Of a stretch of DNA of 63,567 nt, positions 43,333 through 52,287 are shown in pieces. How positions within the stretch are numbered: position 1 is the stretch's first letter; each line of letters opens with the position of its first letter. Made by a program: the position numbers and the translations under genes. Below the pieces are notes generated by a model that was given only the letters and a program-made list of their open reading frames with translations, searched no databases and was not told the origin of the DNA. Source of the DNA: an uncultured Pseudomonadota bacterium (lineage in GTDB: Bacteria; Pseudomonadota; Gammaproteobacteria; Methylococcales; Methylomonadaceae); NCBI GenBank assembly GCA_903928965.1, contig CAIYSZ010000060.1, positions 1-63,567 of the forward strand, given 5' to 3'.

Positions 43333-44166
43333 TTATTGAACCATTAAAGTACCGTTAGCGGCGGTAGCGGCGGAAGTTGAATTCGGGCAAGCCGGTTGCG
43401 CCCAATTATTCCAATAAGCATCCGTTGCAATGCTGGAAGGACTAGAAATAATCAACTCGTCGCCGTATTTCGCGCCGGTTAACGGGGTTTGCGCAGCGCC
43501 AGCGGCATTCACGTTGGAAGTGGTGATGCCGGGAGCAGTGCCTCCTTTGCCAACCATGGGTTGCAAGCCCAATTTAGATCTAACGTTCCAGGCAAAAGCA
43601 TGGTCGCGGCATGAGGTGTCGCCGGAAACGCCCAAAGCGCCGATTTTCACGCCGTTCATGTACAGCGCCAAACCGCCGCCGAACACGTTAACGCCACCAA
43701 TACGCTTGCCTACCAACGGATCGTTCATGGTACCATATTTGGCGGGGCTACCGACATAAGCAAGACTAGAGTCCACAGGATTGCTGAATTGCAAACCGTA
43801 CAAACTACCGTTTTTAACGGCTTCGTACAAATTGGCTGTGGAAATAGCGTAGCCGTTCAAGCTAAAGGCGTTGGCGGTAAAAGCTTTTTGCGCGGAAATC
43901 ACCCGGCTGCCCAGCCATTCGCTATTGCCAGCCAAAGCGCCTGGGGTGCCGCTGGTGGCAACCCAGCAAACCTTGCCGGATTCATCCACCACGGTGGCCC
44001 ACATATTCAAACCGTAACCGCCAGTGGATGAACCCAATCCCGCCGCATAGCTTACGGCTGACTTCAAATTGGCCCAGGAAACTTCGGCGCAAGTGGCGAA
44101 AGCAGTATTGCCGGCTGCCAGCAAAGCCGCGCCGCTCATGGCTAAAATAATACTTTTTATTTTCAT
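43333..44166 (-). CDS. Secreted GlcG/HbpS-like haem-binding family protein
   Basis: The 277-residue protein starts at 44166, with AGAGG before the ATG, and has a signal peptide ending TAFA. The mature part matches the GlcG/HbpS (DUF336) fold: WATVVDESGKVCWVATSGTP, SRVISAQKAFTANAFS, GGGLALYMNGVKIGALGVSGDTSCRDHAFAW. Relatives bind haem or act as extracellular redox sensors. This one has extra loops, several cysteines and a C-terminal extension of about 80 residues. A -10 box and inverted repeat lie upstream, and a strong terminator follows, so it forms a single-gene unit. Confidence 0.85.
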   Translation of the reverse strand: MKIKSIILAMSGAALLAAGNTAFATCAEVSWANLKSAVSYAAGLGSSTGGYGLNMWATVVDESGKVCWVATSGTPGALAGNSEWLGSRVISAQKAFTANAFSLNGYAISTANLYEAVKNGSLYGLQFSNPVDSSLAYVGSPAKYGTMNDPLVGKRIGGVNVFGGGLALYMNGVKIGALGVSGDTSCRDHAFAWNVRSKLGLQPMVGKGGTAPGITTSNVNAAGAAQTPLTGAKYGDELIISSPSSIATDAYWNNWAQPACPNSTSAATAANGTLMVQ

Positions 44167-44541
44167 TATCAACCTCTTCACATTCCATCATCAATGTAAT
44201 ATCGTCATCGCATCCACGCCCCCGGAAACCCAAGAACAGCTTTAGATTTAACGATCTATTTTTATTTGCTTAAAATCCAAACGGTCTTAAACGCGCGAAT
44301 TATAGCCTAAACCTAGGCGCTAATAAACAGTTTCAAAAAAAATTGCCCCTAATCCGCGATAAACTCAGATCGATATCTCCAATCGGTGTGCCTGCAACCG
44401 TAAACAGTGATAAAAGGGAAAAAATCATAAATCGTTTAACATCAAAATAGCCGCTCGACTATTTCCAGCTAAAAATGTTTACACAAACTATTTTAAATAG
44501 TAAGAAATAGTCTAAACCAGAATCCAATTCAGGCCGGTTAA
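44167..44541. other. 375-bp AT-rich intergenic region
   Basis: No gene was found. On the minus strand TATAAT (44304-44299) is preceded by an inverted repeat GCCTA/TAGGC (44305-44318), a likely promoter and operator of the HbpS-like gene with a leader of about 125 nt. At 44487-44501 a palindrome ACTATTTTAAATAGT follows the end of rimI and may be a weak terminator. Confidence 0.5.
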
Positions 44542-45096
44542 CTAATCGTCCGCGGACAGGTTCAGGGAAAACATAATCGCATCCTCCCGTCCTTCGCTAG
44601 CAGGATAATAATCCTTGCGCACACCGATTTGCCGGAATCCGCTTTGTTTATATAACTCAATCGCATGCGGATTACTAGGCCGCACCTCAAGAAACAAACT
44701 CTCGGCCCGCGGCCGCGCAAACTGAATCAAGTGCAGCAACATATGCCGGCCCACGCCTTGCCGACGAAACTTAGGACATACACTAATATTCATCACATGC
44801 GCCTCACCGGCGGCCACCGAAATAATGCAATAGCCAATCACCCGATCATCCGGAGCCAAACACACCCAATTGGTGTAAGTCATAGTGCGCATACAATCCT
44901 TGAAAATGCCCTCCGGCCACGGAAACTCGTAGTTTTGCTCCTCAATCGCCAATACCTCCGGCAAATCGGCGTGATCCATTTTGCGCATTTTCAATACATC
45001 CTTGATTTGCACGCTGCCGGGAAACAACTTGGCGTAAAACTGACGCTCGGCGTCGTAAAATACGATATCTTTCAACTTATGCAACACTTTCCACAT
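44542..45096 (-). CDS. rimI: Ribosomal protein S18 alanine N-acetyltransferase RimI
   Basis: This GNAT enzyme acetylates the N-terminus of ribosomal protein S18. The core motifs are EEQNYEFPWPEGIF, the acetyl-CoA site FRRQGVGRHML, LEVRPSNPHAIELYKQSGF and the end RKDYYPASEGREDAIMFSL. From 45096 it has 184 residues, about 35 more at the N-terminus than E. coli RimI. An inner ATG at 44988, with AAGGA ten bases before it, would give the usual length and may be the real start. It follows the uracil-DNA glycosylase gene with a 1-bp gap. Confidence 0.9.
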   Translation of the reverse strand: MWKVLHKLKDIVFYDAERQFYAKLFPGSVQIKDVLKMRKMDHADLPEVLAIEEQNYEFPWPEGIFKDCMRTMTYTNWVCLAPDDRVIGYCIISVAAGEAHVMNISVCPKFRRQGVGRHMLLHLIQFARPRAESLFLEVRPSNPHAIELYKQSGFRQIGVRKDYYPASEGREDAIMFSLNLSADD

Positions 45097-45097
45097 C

Positions 45098-45802
45098 TTA
45101 TTCTTTTAATTGACTGTAAACCGTCCAGGCGAATTGCAAATCCTCCCAGGCCCTAGCCTTTTCGGTCAACGACCTGAGCAAATAAGCCGGATGCGGAACC
45201 GCCACCAGCGGAATGTCCCGCCACTGGTGCCGCACTCCGCGCAGCTTAGCCAAAGGCTGTTGCGTGTTCAGCAAGTTTTGCGCCGCAATCCGGCCCACGG
45301 CCAGAATGATTTTCGGCCGCAACAACGCAATTTGCTCCAGCAAAAACGGCTGGCAAGCCAGCACTTCCTTGGCCGCCGGATCGCGGTTTCCAGGCGGGCG
45401 GCATTTTAACATGTTAGCGATGTACACTTGCTCGCGGGCAAAACCCAAGGCGCGCAGCATCTCGGTCAACAACAAACCGGCCGGGCCGACAAAAGGCTCG
45501 CCGCGCAAATCCTCTTGCTGCCCCGGCGCCTCGCCGATCAACAACCATTCCGCCCGCCGGTCGCCAACGCCGAACACCGTTTGCGTGCGGGTGGCGCACA
45601 ACTCGCACGCCTGACAGGCAGCCACCCGCCGCTGCAAAGCCTCCCACGCTTCCGCGCCGGCGGGAGCCGCCGCCGGCGCGGCCGGCGGCAAGCCCTGCGC
45701 CAGAACCGGTTGAGGCGCAAGCCGAGGCTCGGGCGCGCGTCTTAGCCGCCACGATTGCACCCCCATGGCCCGCAAATAAAAGGCATGGTCCGGCTCAGCC
45801 AT
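45098..45802 (-). CDS. Family 4 uracil-DNA glycosylase
   Basis: The 234-residue iron-sulfur enzyme removes uracil from DNA. It has the family motifs GEAPGQQEDLRGEPFVGPAG, NMLKCRPPGNRDP and VAVPHPAYLLR, and the cluster cysteines (ACQACELC, LKCRPP, LACQPF). An Ala/Pro-rich linker of about 35 residues precedes the catalytic domain, as in other proteobacterial members. It lies between leuA and rimI with very short gaps (7 and 1 bp). Confidence 0.93.
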   Translation of the reverse strand: MAEPDHAFYLRAMGVQSWRLRRAPEPRLAPQPVLAQGLPPAAPAAAPAGAEAWEALQRRVAACQACELCATRTQTVFGVGDRRAEWLLIGEAPGQQEDLRGEPFVGPAGLLLTEMLRALGFAREQVYIANMLKCRPPGNRDPAAKEVLACQPFLLEQIALLRPKIILAVGRIAAQNLLNTQQPLAKLRGVRHQWRDIPLVAVPHPAYLLRSLTEKARAWEDLQFAWTVYSQLKE

Positions 45803-45809
45803 GACAGGC

Positions 45810-47354
45810 CTAGACCTCGACTTTTTGCGGGTGCTTTTTTAACTCCGGCGACAACAACTTGTTCACCGCGTTGATATAGGCCTTGGCCGAGGCGATCACA
45901 ATATCGGTATCCGCGCCGGAACCGTTCACCATACGCCCGCCCTTCTCCAAACGGACCGTCACTTCGCCTTGTGCATCGGTGCCGGTAGTAATATTGTTCA
46001 CCGAATACAAAGCCAGGGTAGCCTCGGTATTCAATAAACTCTCAATCGCCTTCAAACTGGCGTCCACCACGCCGCCGCCGCGGGCGCGGCCGGTCAACTC
46101 CCGGCCCTCCACGCGTATGGTTACCGCCGCGTTCGGCGTCTCCCCGGTCTCGGAGCATACTTTCAGACTCACCAATTTAATCCGCTCAATTTCAGACTCG
46201 CAACCACGCTCGGAAATCAAGGCCTGCAAATCCTCGTCAAAAATATCATGTTTTTTATCCGCCAGTTGCTTAAACCGGTAAAACGCATCGTTCAACTCCG
46301 CCTCGCTATCAAACGCCACCCCCAACTCGACCATACGGCTTTTAAACGCATTCCGCCCGGAATGCTTACCCAACACCATGCGGTTGGTTGACCAACCCAC
46401 ATCCTCGGCGCGCATGATTTCATAGGTTTCCCGATTCTTCAACACTCCGTCCTGATGAATGCCGGACTCGTGCGCAAAAGCGTTGGCCCCGACTATCGCC
46501 TTGTTCGGCTGTACCGGAAACCCGGTAATGGCCGACACCAACTTGGAGCAGGCAACGATTTCCCGCGTATCCAGGCGAGTGTCGCAACTAAAGAAATCGC
46601 GGCGGGTGCGCACCGCCATGACCACTTCCTCTAACGAAGCATTGCCGGCGCGCTCGCCCAAGCCGTTAATAGTGCACTCGACTTGGCGCGCGCCATTCAT
46701 CACCGCCGCCAAGGAATTGGCCACCGCCAATCCCAAATCGTTATGGCAATGCACGGAAAACACCGCCTTGTCCGCGTTCGGAATCCGCCGCCGCAAATTG
46801 GCGATGGTAGCGCCGAATTGCTGCGGCATGCTATATCCCACGGTATCCGGAATATTCAAGGTCGTCGCGCCCGCGTCGATCACCGCCTCCAAAATCCGGC
46901 ACAAAAAATCTTCTTCCGAGCGCCCGGCGTCCTCCGGCGAAAACTCCACGTTATCTGTGTATTGGCGCGCCCGCTTGACCGCCCGCACCGCATACTCAAT
47001 CACTTGCTCCGGTTCAAGATTCAACTTCAACTTCATATGCAAGGGCGATGTCGCGATAAACGTATGGATGCGCGAACTATTCGCCAACCGCAACGCCTCG
47101 CCGGCGCGGTCGATATCCTTATCCAGGGCGCGCGCCAAACCGCATACCGTGGAATCCTTAATCGCCGCCGCCACCGCCTGCACCGCTTCAAAATCACCCT
47201 GGCTCGCCGCCGGAAAACCGGCTTCAATCACATCCACCCGCATCCGCTCCAAAACCTTCGCGATGCGTACTTTTTCATCACGGGTCATGGACGCACCGGG
47301 GCTTTGCTCGCCGTCGCGCAAGGTGGTATCAAAAATAATCAAATGGTCTTTCAT
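45810..47354 (-). CDS. leuA: 2-Isopropylmalate synthase
   Basis: The first enzyme of leucine synthesis, condensing acetyl-CoA with 2-oxoisovalerate. From the ATG at 47354, with GGGAG before it, the protein has 514 residues, including the DRE-TIM barrel ([13 protein letters not shown]), the metal site [15 protein letters not shown], the subdomain region and a C-terminal regulatory domain for leucine feedback ([17 protein letters not shown]). A TATAAT box lies at 47404-47399. No leucine-rich leader peptide was seen upstream. Confidence 0.97.
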   Translation of the reverse strand: MKDHLIIFDTTLRDGEQSPGASMTRDEKVRIAKVLERMRVDVIEAGFPAASQGDFEAVQAVAAAIKDSTVCGLARALDKDIDRAGEALRLANSSRIHTFIATSPLHMKLKLNLEPEQVIEYAVRAVKRARQYTDNVEFSPEDAGRSEEDFLCRILEAVIDAGATTLNIPDTVGYSMPQQFGATIANLRRRIPNADKAVFSVHCHNDLGLAVANSLAAVMNGARQVECTINGLGERAGNASLEEVVMAVRTRRDFFSCDTRLDTREIVACSKLVSAITGFPVQPNKAIVGANAFAHESGIHQDGVLKNRETYEIMRAEDVGWSTNRMVLGKHSGRNAFKSRMVELGVAFDSEAELNDAFYRFKQLADKKHDIFDEDLQALISERGCESEIERIKLVSLKVCSETGETPNAAVTIRVEGRELTGRARGGGVVDASLKAIESLLNTEATLALYSVNNITTGTDAQGEVTVRLEKGGRMVNGSGADTDIVIASAKAYINAVNKLLSPELKKHPQKVEV

Positions 47355-47666
47355 GATCGCTCCCTTCATGAGCGCGGATAACCCGCCGCTAAATCTAAAT
47401 TATAAATTCAGGATATAACCAGCCCGGCGTTCCCTTCTTAGGGCCGCCATTCTGGTGCAAGATAGGAATAAAAGAAATTATCGGCGCGCCCATACGGGCA
47501 GCAGCAATAGCGCGCAAGCCGGCTTACCGGCGCGGAAAGGGCCGGATGCGGAAAATCGAAAAGACAAGGATGAAGTGTTAAGCATAATGTAGCAAACTAT
47601 ACTGCATTCCGCGGCGCGACTCAAGCAGGAAATACGGCGGCCGGGGCATGGATGGTAAGCATCGCG
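47355..47666. other. 312-bp intergenic region upstream of leuA
   Basis: Apart from the TATAAT box at 47399-47404 (minus strand) there is no recognisable gene, leader peptide or riboswitch. The part next to the sorted-protein gene is GC-rich and contains GCCGGC-type short palindromes (near 47518-47532) that could end its transcript. Confidence 0.5.
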
Positions 47667-48443
47667 CTAGCCAAGAAAAAAGCTATCGGCATCATGCCGG
47701 CCTTGACGCCGCTTCAAGCCAAAGATTCCCAATACGCCAGAGCCGAACAACCACACCGCGGACGGAACCGGCAGAAAGGACGCTTCTCCCGGACTAACCG
47801 CCCAGGCGTAATACTGGGCGTTCTTATAATCAATGATCTGGTAGCTATTATTGGTATCAAAGTACCAAGCGTAGTAAGGAGAAGGCGAATACTCAGTGCC
47901 AAACCAGTACGCATTCAATTGCTCGTGAAAAAAGTAAGGACTCCTTGGGATCGGGCTTCCTTCCGTACCGCCCAGCTCATTGTAAATCAGTTCGCCTAGT
48001 TGACTACTAGTTTGGCTATTACCAAATGAAGCATTGCTATCCGGCGTTGTGGGTAACGCCCATTGGTTGGAATGACCATAATTAGCATAGTTTAAATAAT
48101 TGACAAACGCTTGAGCGCCCCACCAGTCAACAAGCCCTCCCGCGCCGAAATCAGCGGCTGATATGTCGTAAATGCCGCTATAACTACCACTTCCGCCGTT
48201 GTCGTCAATATTCGGGATATCCTGAATAATAGGGCTAGAGGCAATGATGGCGTTAACCACGGTAGTAAAGCCTTGTTGGCTTTCCAGCGTACCCAGTAAA
48301 TTGGCGTCCGAAGTCCAAGTGATATCAGTGATGCTATCGTAAACGCCCAAGCCGCCATCAATAACGCTTAAATTATTCGCTTGCACACAGGTACTCACTA
48401 AGCCTATTGCCAGATTAGTCGCTAGTAAATTTTTTAAATTCAT
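47667..48443 (-). CDS. Secreted protein with exosortase sorting signal (PEP-CTERM-like)
   Basis: From the ATG at 48443, with AAGGAG before it, the 258-residue protein has a signal peptide and a mature domain with the DUF1566-like pattern (YDSITDITWTSDANLLG, WWGAQAFVNYLNYANYGHSNQWALPT, AYWFGTEY). The C-terminus has the sorting signal PVPSAVWLFGSGVLGIFGLK followed by arginines, typical of exosortase substrates in methylotrophic Gammaproteobacteria. A further 12 residues after the basic cluster are unusual. The EpsI gene at the right end of the window indicates that the exosortase system is encoded nearby. Confidence 0.85.
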   Translation of the reverse strand: MNLKNLLATNLAIGLVSTCVQANNLSVIDGGLGVYDSITDITWTSDANLLGTLESQQGFTTVVNAIIASSPIIQDIPNIDDNGGSGSYSGIYDISAADFGAGGLVDWWGAQAFVNYLNYANYGHSNQWALPTTPDSNASFGNSQTSSQLGELIYNELGGTEGSPIPRSPYFFHEQLNAYWFGTEYSPSPYYAWYFDTNNSYQIIDYKNAQYYAWAVSPGEASFLPVPSAVWLFGSGVLGIFGLKRRQGRHDADSFFLG

Positions 48444-48601
48444 TGCATTTCTCCTTGAAACAAACATTAGAACTTGGATACAAACACTTTATTTTCATAT
48501 CGCATGGTTTTTTAACAACAGAACATAACCCGATTAAATCCTTATTCCATCGCTCCCTATCATAAAGCTTACACGCCAAGAGCTTCCTTGTATCAGATAA
48601 A

Positions 48602-48639
48602 ACCATTCAGTTCAGACAAATCAGACCATTCAGTTCAGA
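48602..48639. repeat. Direct repeat of 15 bp, period 23
   Basis: ACCATTCAGTTCAGA occurs at 48602-48616 and 48625-48639; the second copy includes the stop of the glycoside-hydrolase-like gene. Function unknown; only two copies. Confidence 0.7.
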
Positions 48640-50390
48640 GCTATAATAATCGGGTGGTCATAGACATCAACCACCACTTGAGTAGCTCCGAGAAGCTGGC
48701 TAATGGGCGCTGGCCCTACCATGGGGTCATAAACTTTAAAATTCTTCGCCTCGTTCAAAGTCACTGTTACGATATTAGGCCCGGCGACCGGAATTTGTTG
48801 AGCAGTAGTTACGTTCCATAAAACGGGTTCCGCCCAAAGCGCCAGGAAATAGGTTCCAGCCGAATTTTGCAGCAGCGTATTGAATACATTAACATTCTGA
48901 TTAGGATCGGAAGAAGTCTGCGTTAAAGTAAATGCCAAGGACTGCGGAGTGAAAGTCGCGGCCTCGACGCTTGGATCAGCCAAAATGCTCACCAAATTCT
49001 TCAAAGCCATGGCAAGCGGCTTAGGCGACCAATCACAACGAAATAACCCAAAATGAAACTCTTTATTGGTATTTGCAACATCACAGCTATTGGGTTCAGG
49101 ACCTCCGTCATCGTATAGTTCATACACAAAAATTTTTGTATAGCCGGCAATAAAAGAATCGAATAACTCGCTCAAAGTATATTTAGCCTGCACATCTTCG
49201 CTAACTTCGTTCATTAGTTTGTTGTAATTAGGCGACTTAAGATTTATGCTTTCCCCTGGAGGAATAGAAGGATAACCTATTTCAGAAATTACCGCGGGTT
49301 TTCCCGGCATATTGACTTGTTGAGCAACATGAGGAATTATTGATAAGTAGGGAGAACTGCCTTTTCCGGCATAGGCGTGAATATTTGCAATATCCGCATA
49401 AGCGCTCATATCGCCGGAAATATCGGCATCGTTGAGATAACCTAATGAAAAATTATAAACCGGTATCGTTGAAGTGACAGGATCGCTTTTCAGAAAATTA
49501 TACAAATCCCGTTGATAGACAACAGCTGCCAACACACCGGTCTGGTTGTTGTATACAAAACCGGATGAAAATAGTCCGTTAGGGGTAGTAAATATGTGAT
49601 CAGGTTCATTAACGCCTTCTATACCTTCTATCACATAGGCAAATTGATCAAACATGGCCTGATTCGCCGCCGGGTCCTGTAGACCGGCCTGGGTAGGTGA
49701 AACCAAGGCAGTAATATTCGATTTTGCTAATAATTTTGCAAAATGATAAGACATTACGCTAGTCCTCATATGATTAAAACCTATATGAGACGAACCATGG
49801 ATTGATTGCAGGAAATGTAAATCGGCTATCGTCTGACCAAGATTCCCGTAATGAGTATTTGTAGACCCCAAATGCGCATTAACGCCAATACTATTTGTGA
49901 AATCCCAGGATCGAGCAGCCGGCGTTGGCGCCGTGGACGCCGCACCGCATAAAACGGAGGTCCCACTGAATACATTACCGCAAATCCAGCCCCAGGGACC
50001 ACGACCCGTTACCAATAAAGGCTGGCCTCCCGAACAAAGATCGGAACTGGGAGCCGTCGAAAAACCGGAACCATGTGCGCCGCCACAGGCCGGCGCGGGT
50101 GAAAGAGAGGTTGAACAACTCCTTGATTCTCCTCCATTATTGCCCAAGCACTGCCATGTCCATGGGCCAGTTGTCGATGAGCTATTAAAATTTGCCGGCG
50201 TTCCCTCGAAGCACAAACTATAACCCTGAGTGGCAATCAGCTTGGCACGAGAGATAACAAACTCACCCACCGGCCCGCATTCCGCATTTAAGGGCAACGG
50301 CGTGGCATGACTGATCCCGGCTACAGCCAATAATATTACAGCCGCCAAAAATAAAACGTTTCTTTGCAGGTGTAAGTAACTAGCTCTCAT
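48630..50390 (-). CDS. Secreted glycoside-hydrolase-like protein (clan GH-A type)
   Basis: The 586-residue protein has a signal peptide (VLFLAAVILLAVAGISHA), then two Trp/Cys repeats (GPWTWQCLGNNGGESRSC; GPWGWICGN...SVLCGA) preceded by glycine/cysteine spacers, a module seen in several secreted bacterial proteins, and then a TIM-barrel domain from about residue 165. The barrel shows GVNEPD and ISEIGYP at the positions expected for the acid/base and nucleophile glutamates of clan A hydrolases. A beta-sandwich tail follows. The sugar target is unknown; it could trim the cell's own exopolysaccharide. Confidence 0.75.
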   Translation of the reverse strand: MRASYLHLQRNVLFLAAVILLAVAGISHATPLPLNAECGPVGEFVISRAKLIATQGYSLCFEGTPANFNSSSTTGPWTWQCLGNNGGESRSCSTSLSPAPACGGAHGSGFSTAPSSDLCSGGQPLLVTGRGPWGWICGNVFSGTSVLCGAASTAPTPAARSWDFTNSIGVNAHLGSTNTHYGNLGQTIADLHFLQSIHGSSHIGFNHMRTSVMSYHFAKLLAKSNITALVSPTQAGLQDPAANQAMFDQFAYVIEGIEGVNEPDHIFTTPNGLFSSGFVYNNQTGVLAAVVYQRDLYNFLKSDPVTSTIPVYNFSLGYLNDADISGDMSAYADIANIHAYAGKGSSPYLSIIPHVAQQVNMPGKPAVISEIGYPSIPPGESINLKSPNYNKLMNEVSEDVQAKYTLSELFDSFIAGYTKIFVYELYDDGGPEPNSCDVANTNKEFHFGLFRCDWSPKPLAMALKNLVSILADPSVEAATFTPQSLAFTLTQTSSDPNQNVNVFNTLLQNSAGTYFLALWAEPVLWNVTTAQQIPVAGPNIVTVTLNEAKNFKVYDPMVGPAPISQLLGATQVVVDVYDHPIIIALN

Positions 50391-50984
50391 AGACTTTCCC
50401 TTTCAAGTTTGCATAAAATTAATTATAACATGACTATGTGCTTCGTGATAGGTTAGACCGGTCTGGGTTCGGCATTGTTAAGCTAATGTTTTAAAAAGCA
50501 CTTACCGGACATAGTTCCCGCAATGCTAAAGACCTTGTGAGCTTGCGCGCACTTACTCACGGCCGCCTTAGTAAAATTATCAACCTCTTACCTGCCCTAC
50601 CGCCATTTGTTACAATATGCCTAGAGATTAGATTAGCCGCTAATAAAAAAGTTTAGATTTAAAATGCTGTGGTTAAAATTGTACCGGCAATCGCCTATTA
50701 TTTGTAAAGATTAAAATAAAAGTTTACGAATCCTATCATTATCCGAGTAGTAATACTTAGGATAACCTCGAAAAACCCGCTTAATGGTCAAATATTAGGC
50801 GCAACAGACTGAGTTTACTACCCAAAAACTCTAGAAGACGTCATGAGCGCAAAAGCAACGTATTTTTCTTAACCTTGCAAGATATCACTCAGCTTAGTTA
50901 AGAAACCATGTCAAAAATGCGCGGCCACCCGCATTAATCGCACCCGATTAATCGCACCCGGCTAAAAACGGGCAGCCTCAAACC
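50391..50984. other. 594-bp AT-rich gap with one promoter
   Basis: No gene or RNA was recognised. On the minus strand TATAAT at 50427-50422, with TG one base upstream (extended -10), faces the glycoside-hydrolase-like gene 32 bp away. Near truA a 14-bp unit, ATTAATCGCACCCG, is duplicated in tandem (50933-50960). The middle is AT-rich and could hide a small RNA, but no clear terminator marks one. Confidence 0.5.
50933..50960. repeat. Two exact tandem 14-bp units
   Basis: ATTAATCGCACCCG occurs twice head to tail, 25 bp after the truA stop on the minus strand. It is preceded by a partial third unit (CACCCGC). Function unknown. Confidence 0.8.
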
Positions 50985-51791
50985 CTACTCCCCGAAGCGT
51001 TTAATATCCCCAGGCAAGCAGCCAAAGCGTGGATGCGCCGGTAAGCCAAAGCGTTCCGGATAATAAACCGCCGCCAAATGCAGGCCTTGCGGCGGCGCGG
51101 TCAAGCCCGCCTGCCGCCGATCCCGCCGCGCCAACACCTCGCCTATCCAACCCGGCGGCCGGCGGCCGCTGCCAACTTCCAACAAGGAGCCGACCATATT
51201 TCTGACCATATGATGCAAAAACGCATTAGCGCATACGTCCACCCAAATCTGATCGCCTTGCCGTAGCGCATCCAGAAAATACAGCCGCCGAAACGGGCTG
51301 ACCGACTCGCAGCCTTGCGCCCGGAAAGAACTAAAATCCTGCTCGCCCAGCATATAATCCGCCCCTTGCTGCATCAGCCCGGCGTCCAGCGGCCACTCCC
51401 ACCAAGTGGCGTGGCCGGCGAACAAGGCGGAATTGACCGGCCGGTTATAAATCACATAACGATACCAACGCGCCAGCGCACTATACCGGGCATGGAACTC
51501 CGGCGCCGCCTCCCTGGCCCACAACACCCGTACGTCCGCCGGCAGCCAAGCGTTCGCCCCGCGCACCCAAGCCACAGGCGGCCTTGGCGCCGCGCAATCA
51601 AAATGCGCCACCTGCTCCAGCGCATGCACGCCTGCGTCGGTGCGGCCGGCGCAATGCAGTAAAATAGGTGCATCGGCAACCCGGCTTAAGGCCTGCTGCA
51701 ACACCTGTTGCACCGACGGCTTATCCGGCTGCTGCTGCCATCCGGCGTAAGCGCCGCCGGAATATTCCACCCCGACTACCCAGCGCGGCAC
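50985..51791 (-). CDS. truA: tRNA pseudouridine(38-40) synthase
   Basis: The 268-residue enzyme isomerises uridines 38-40 of the tRNA anticodon arm. The catalytic Asp52 is in CAGRTDAGVHAL; other motifs are VEYSGGAYAGWQ, EFHARYSALARWYRY and NAFLHHMVRNMVGSLLEVG. It is the last gene of the run rapA-rlmD-L,D-transpeptidase-truA on the minus strand, 7 bp after its neighbour. Confidence 0.97.
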   Translation of the reverse strand: MPRWVVGVEYSGGAYAGWQQQPDKPSVQQVLQQALSRVADAPILLHCAGRTDAGVHALEQVAHFDCAAPRPPVAWVRGANAWLPADVRVLWAREAAPEFHARYSALARWYRYVIYNRPVNSALFAGHATWWEWPLDAGLMQQGADYMLGEQDFSSFRAQGCESVSPFRRLYFLDALRQGDQIWVDVCANAFLHHMVRNMVGSLLEVGSGRRPPGWIGEVLARRDRRQAGLTAPPQGLHLAAVYYPERFGLPAHPRFGCLPGDIKRFGE

Positions 51792-51798
51792 GCGCGCC

Positions 51799-52287
51799 TC
51801 ACCGAATCAACACCCGCGTCCCAAGCGGCGCGCGCTGATACAAATCGATCACATCGGCGTTACGCATGCGCACGCAACCGTGCGATTGCGCCGTCCCGTT
51901 CACCGTCTCGTCCGGAGCGCCGTGGATATAAATATAACGCTGACCGGTATCCACCTTGCCGTAGCGGTTATAGCCCGGTTCACAGCCATCCAACCACAAA
52001 ATCCGGCTCAAAATCCAATCCCGTTCAGGATGCAGCGCCGCCAAATCCGCCGAGTATATCTCTCCGGTAGGCCGTCGCCCCCGGAACACCGCCCCCGGCG
52101 GCGCGCCGGCGCCGATTTTGGCCCGAATCTTGTGCCAACCCAGCGGAGTGCGGAAACTGCCTTGCTCTTGACCGGTTCCGTTGCGCGCGGTGGAGACTGG
52201 ATAGACACACGCAAGCGCACCGGCTAGCCACAAGTACAATTCCTGCCGCGCCACATCCACCTCCAAGGACACATCACCGTTTATCAT
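51799..52287 (-). CDS. YkuD-fold L,D-transpeptidase, no signal peptide
   Basis: The 162-residue protein is a minimal YkuD domain with the catalytic set IHGAPDE (His122) and SHGCVRM (His136, Cys138). L,D-transpeptidases cross-link peptidoglycan or attach proteins to it, in the periplasm. This copy starts directly with the domain and has no signal peptide that I can see, as in the ErfK/YafK-type relatives sometimes annotated in such operons; how it reaches its substrate is unclear. Its start overlaps the rlmD stop (ATGA). Confidence 0.88.
   Translation of the reverse strand: MINGDVSLEVDVARQELYLWLAGALACVYPVSTARNGTGQEQGSFRTPLGWHKIRAKIGAGAPPGAVFRGRRPTGEIYSADLAALHPERDWILSRILWLDGCEPGYNRYGKVDTGQRYIYIHGAPDETVNGTAQSHGCVRMRNADVIDLYQRAPLGTRVLIR

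Noticed and set aside
47355-47666. A leucine leader peptide/attenuator upstream of leuA
   Set aside because: No short frame rich in leucine codons and no pair of competing hairpins was found.
29658-50960. Short tandem repeats at 29658-29683 and 50933-50960 considered as CRISPR
   Set aside because: Each has only two contiguous units with no spacers and no cas genes nearby.
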